From the NCBI RefSeq assembly GCF_016908595.1, contig NZ_JAFBEC010000001.1, positions 1 to 64,000 of the forward strand: DNA of 64,000 nucleotides. Reading direction: 5' to 3'. The notes below the pieces were generated by a model. The model did no database searches, was not told the DNA's origin, and was given only the letters and a program-made list of their open reading frames with translations. The translations under genes and the position numbers were made by a program. Source of the DNA: Geomicrobium sediminis. GTDB lineage: Bacteria; Bacillota; Bacilli; Bacillales; Marinococcaceae. Numbering within the stretch: the stretch's first letter is position 1; each line of letters opens with the position of its first letter. Shown one piece after another: positions 62,354-64,000 of the stretch.

Positions 62354-62646
62354 TTGTTGCGGGGTTATTTGAAGTACTTGGTGTGATTAACTTGAAGAAA
62401 GTCGCCATGAAACAGTGGTCTGCCATCATTTATTTGGTAATCTTCTTCGGGGTTAGCTTTTCTCTTCTTACGTATGCAATGAATGACATTTCAATGGGAA
62501 CCGCATACGGAGTTTGGACTGGGATTGGTACGGCAGGTTCTGCAGTGCTTGGTATGTATCTATTCGGAGAGTCAAAAGAAGTGAAACGGATCGTTTGTAT
62601 TGCGCTTATTCTTTGCTCTGCTGTCGGGTTGAAGCTCTTATCTTAA
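62335..62646 (+). CDS. Paired small multidrug resistance exporter, subunit 2
   Basis: A 103-residue four-helix SMR protein with Glu in ALIVAGLFEVLGVINLKK and MGTAYGVWTGIGTAGSAVLG. It should form an antiparallel heterodimer with subunit 1 and export guanidinium-like or quaternary ammonium cations. No guanidine riboswitch is visible upstream; TetR control takes its place. Confidence 0.88.
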   Translation: MYWTALIVAGLFEVLGVINLKKVAMKQWSAIIYLVIFFGVSFSLLTYAMNDISMGTAYGVWTGIGTAGSAVLGMYLFGESKEVKRIVCIALILCSAVGLKLLS

Positions 62647-62682
62647 AAAGAAGTCGTTCGATGTTTATCGAACGACTTCTTT
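62647..62682. terminator. Bidirectional terminator between SMR and FixH-like genes
   Basis: Perfect 16-bp stem AAAGAAGTCGTTCGAT / ATCGAACGACTTCTTT, 4-nt loop, A and T runs on both sides. Confidence 0.93.
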
Positions 62683-63064
62683 ATTCTTCCACTTGTAGTT
62701 TTTGAACAGGCATCACGTGCATCCCTCTAGCTGTCACGTGGGATTGAATCTCGTAAACACCTGCTTCTGCAAAAGTGTGGGTACTACGATAAAGACCTTC
62801 CCCATCATTTTCTGCTGGGAATAATGCCCCTTCAGATTGACCTTCAAAGCGAATTTCAATTTCCACAGCTTGTGCATCTTCGACCGGATAATCTTCTTGG
62901 GTCACGAGAGTCTCAATTGTGATTTCTTCTCCAACCACTGCTTCTGAGATTGGCTGAATTTCCACGTCGATCGGTTCAGTAGACAATGACAGTTCTTGTG
63001 TTTCTTCATTTGACCCACAACCACTTACCACTAATAAAAAAACTAGACTCATCCATCGCTTCAC
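62681..63064 (-). CDS. FixH/YtkA-like lipoprotein, second copy
   Basis: A 127-residue lipoprotein with signal peptide and lipobox VVSGC, closely related along its length to the protein at 53214-53609: QEDYPVEDAQAVEIEIRFEG and VYEIQSHVTARGMHVMP. GTG 63064 (MKRWMSL) has GGAGAGG about 10 nt upstream; the frame's ATG at 63085 would add a run-on N-terminus. Possible copper- or redox-related extracellular protein. I see no gene from 63065 to 63399. Confidence 0.78.
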   Translation of the reverse strand: MKRWMSLVFLLVVSGCGSNEETQELSLSTEPIDVEIQPISEAVVGEEITIETLVTQEDYPVEDAQAVEIEIRFEGQSEGALFPAENDGEGLYRSTHTFAEAGVYEIQSHVTARGMHVMPVQKLQVEE

Positions 63065-63300
63065 CAATTGCCATCCTCTCCACATCTCGATTACTAGTTA
63101 CAATTATTTTCTATTTCTATGTTCAGGAACATTGAAATAGAAGAGAGTTACTACAATACTTTCTCAATCATAAAGAAGAGATTACCTCACTTGTAACGAT
63201 ACGAGAAGTTTGTGAACTTCTTGTGGGGAAAACGTGTCTAGTTTGGCACATGTCTATGGCTTTTTTGAAGAAAGGAATTCACTACAACCCTAATCCAATA

Positions 63301-63330
63301 AGAAAACGAGGAGCACGCTCCTCGTTTTCT
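63301..63330 (-). terminator. Terminator of the dehydrogenase gene
   Basis: Perfect 13-bp stem AGAAAACGAGGAG / CTCCTCGTTTTCT with a 4-nt loop, about 70 nt beyond the dehydrogenase stop. Confidence 0.85.
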
Positions 63331-63399
63331 TACATTTATCTTTTTTTAGCAGGGTGGTCTAACACTCTCATGGAGGCCTGTACTTCTAGCACATTTCCT

Positions 63400-64000
63400 T
63401 TACGACGACGTGTACGAACCGCCGTTGATATGGATGGCTTGTCCTGTCATGTAACTAGACTCATTGGATGCAAGCATCACATACGGCCATGCGTGTTCTG
63501 ATGGTTGTCCCGGACGACCCATTAACGTATTTTGACCGAACTCTTGAACCCCGTCTTCATCAAACGATGACGGAATTAACGGCGTCCAGACTGGCCCTGG
63601 CGCAACGGAGTTTGCGCGAATTCCACGGTTCGCTAAACTTTGTGCAATACTTCTAGTAAATGCTGTGATTGCTCCTTTGGTCGCGGAATAATCCATTAAG
63701 ATTGCATTCCCTTGATACGCATTAATACTTGATGTGTTGATAATGCTGTCGCCTTCTGACATATGACGCACGGCCTCTTTTGTAATGTAAAAATAAGAAT
63801 ACATATTCACTTCAAATGTTTCTCTGAATTGTTCAGACGTAATGTCTAATAGATCTTCTCTAATGTATTGAATAGCAACATTGTTAACGAGAATGTTCAA
63901 CTTGCCAAATTCATTAACTGTGTCAGTTACAAGCGATACACAGTGATCTTCATCACGAGCATCTCCAGGCAACAAGAGGCAGTTGACCCCTTCTTGCTCG
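63400..64000 (-). CDS. Short-chain dehydrogenase/reductase, N-terminus beyond the window
   Basis: The frame is open through the right edge (EGVNCLLLPGD before the first in-window ATG), so about 200 residues of a roughly 290-residue SDR are visible. Motifs: NILVNNVAIQY, INTSSINAY with the catalytic Ser, MDYSATKGAI with Tyr and Lys, and IRANSVAPGPVWTPLI. It resembles the YhdF/YhxC-type (GSP39-like) reductases, which begin with a longer N-terminal extension. Substrate unknown. Confidence 0.88.
   Translation of the reverse strand, partial: EQEGVNCLLLPGDARDEDHCVSLVTDTVNEFGKLNILVNNVAIQYIREDLLDITSEQFRETFEVNMYSYFYITKEAVRHMSEGDSIINTSSINAYQGNAILMDYSATKGAITAFTRSIAQSLANRGIRANSVAPGPVWTPLIPSSFDEDGVQEFGQNTLMGRPGQPSEHAWPYVMLASNESSYMTGQAIHINGGSYTSS

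Overview
The window looks like chromosome of a low-to-medium GC Bacillaceae member. Support comes from AGGAGG-type ribosome sites, GTG and TTG starts, a BclA-like exosporium collagen protein, the des-desK-desR and sppA-yteJ gene sets, a CcpA cre site, a Fur box, and many strong intrinsic terminators. Several exported proteins (amidase, M14 peptidase, TAXI lipoprotein) are very acidic, which fits an alkaliphile or halotolerant species, but that is inference. I recognised no rRNA, tRNA, CRISPR array, phage or transposase gene.

Layout. 1-5250: end of a collagen-like spore-surface gene, a CPBP protease behind a doubly frameshifted TetR gene, an LD-carboxypeptidase and an anchored M14 peptidase. 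5289-12378: a minus-strand catabolic operon (TAXI-TRAP importer, NDP-forming acyl-CoA synthetase, acyl-CoA dehydrogenase) with a consensus cre over its start site. 12485-14863: a divergent EamA exporter and MocR regulator; the MocR has Arg at the PLP-lysine position. 14980-22416: small membrane genes, an ATC-hydrolase-like protein, a DesKR-like two-component operon and the true desR, desK and des. Both regulated promoters carry the same two-box operator with identical spacing. 22585-32280: PP2C-like protein, acetyltransferase, two DinB proteins, amino-acid oxidase, arsRBC, a Fur-boxed flavin reductase and a CynX-like exporter. 32304-36305: orphan EcsB-like protein, enoyl-CoA hydratase, and a PadR pair with tandem operators.

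36538-38737 is the most striking locus. An N-acetylmuramoyl-L-alanine amidase lacks its signal peptide and ribosome site. Beside it, on the other strand, lies a segment carrying a start, a signal peptide and one and a half SH3 domains. Inverted 34/35-bp repeats bound the segment. The two half SH3 domains fit together, so this reads as an invertible on/off switch now in the off orientation, or as a one-off inversion that killed the gene.

38930-51415: small lipoproteins and membrane proteins, sppA-yteJ, an OmpR-type two-component system, VOC and GNAT proteins, an MFS exporter behind an attenuator-like leader with a 7-codon leader ORF, and a second PadR pair. 51678-58708: a metal and redox cluster (small membrane protein, b5-like lipoprotein, SCO, FixH-like, flavin monooxygenase, cadA, cadC) followed by resA and ccdA remnants fused by a deletion and by an orphan promoter-operator-terminator unit. 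Two genes here have ATC where a start codon is expected. 58978-64000: a 14-TM exporter with a divergent TetR, a TetR-controlled paired SMR exporter, a second FixH-like lipoprotein, and a truncated short-chain dehydrogenase at the right edge.
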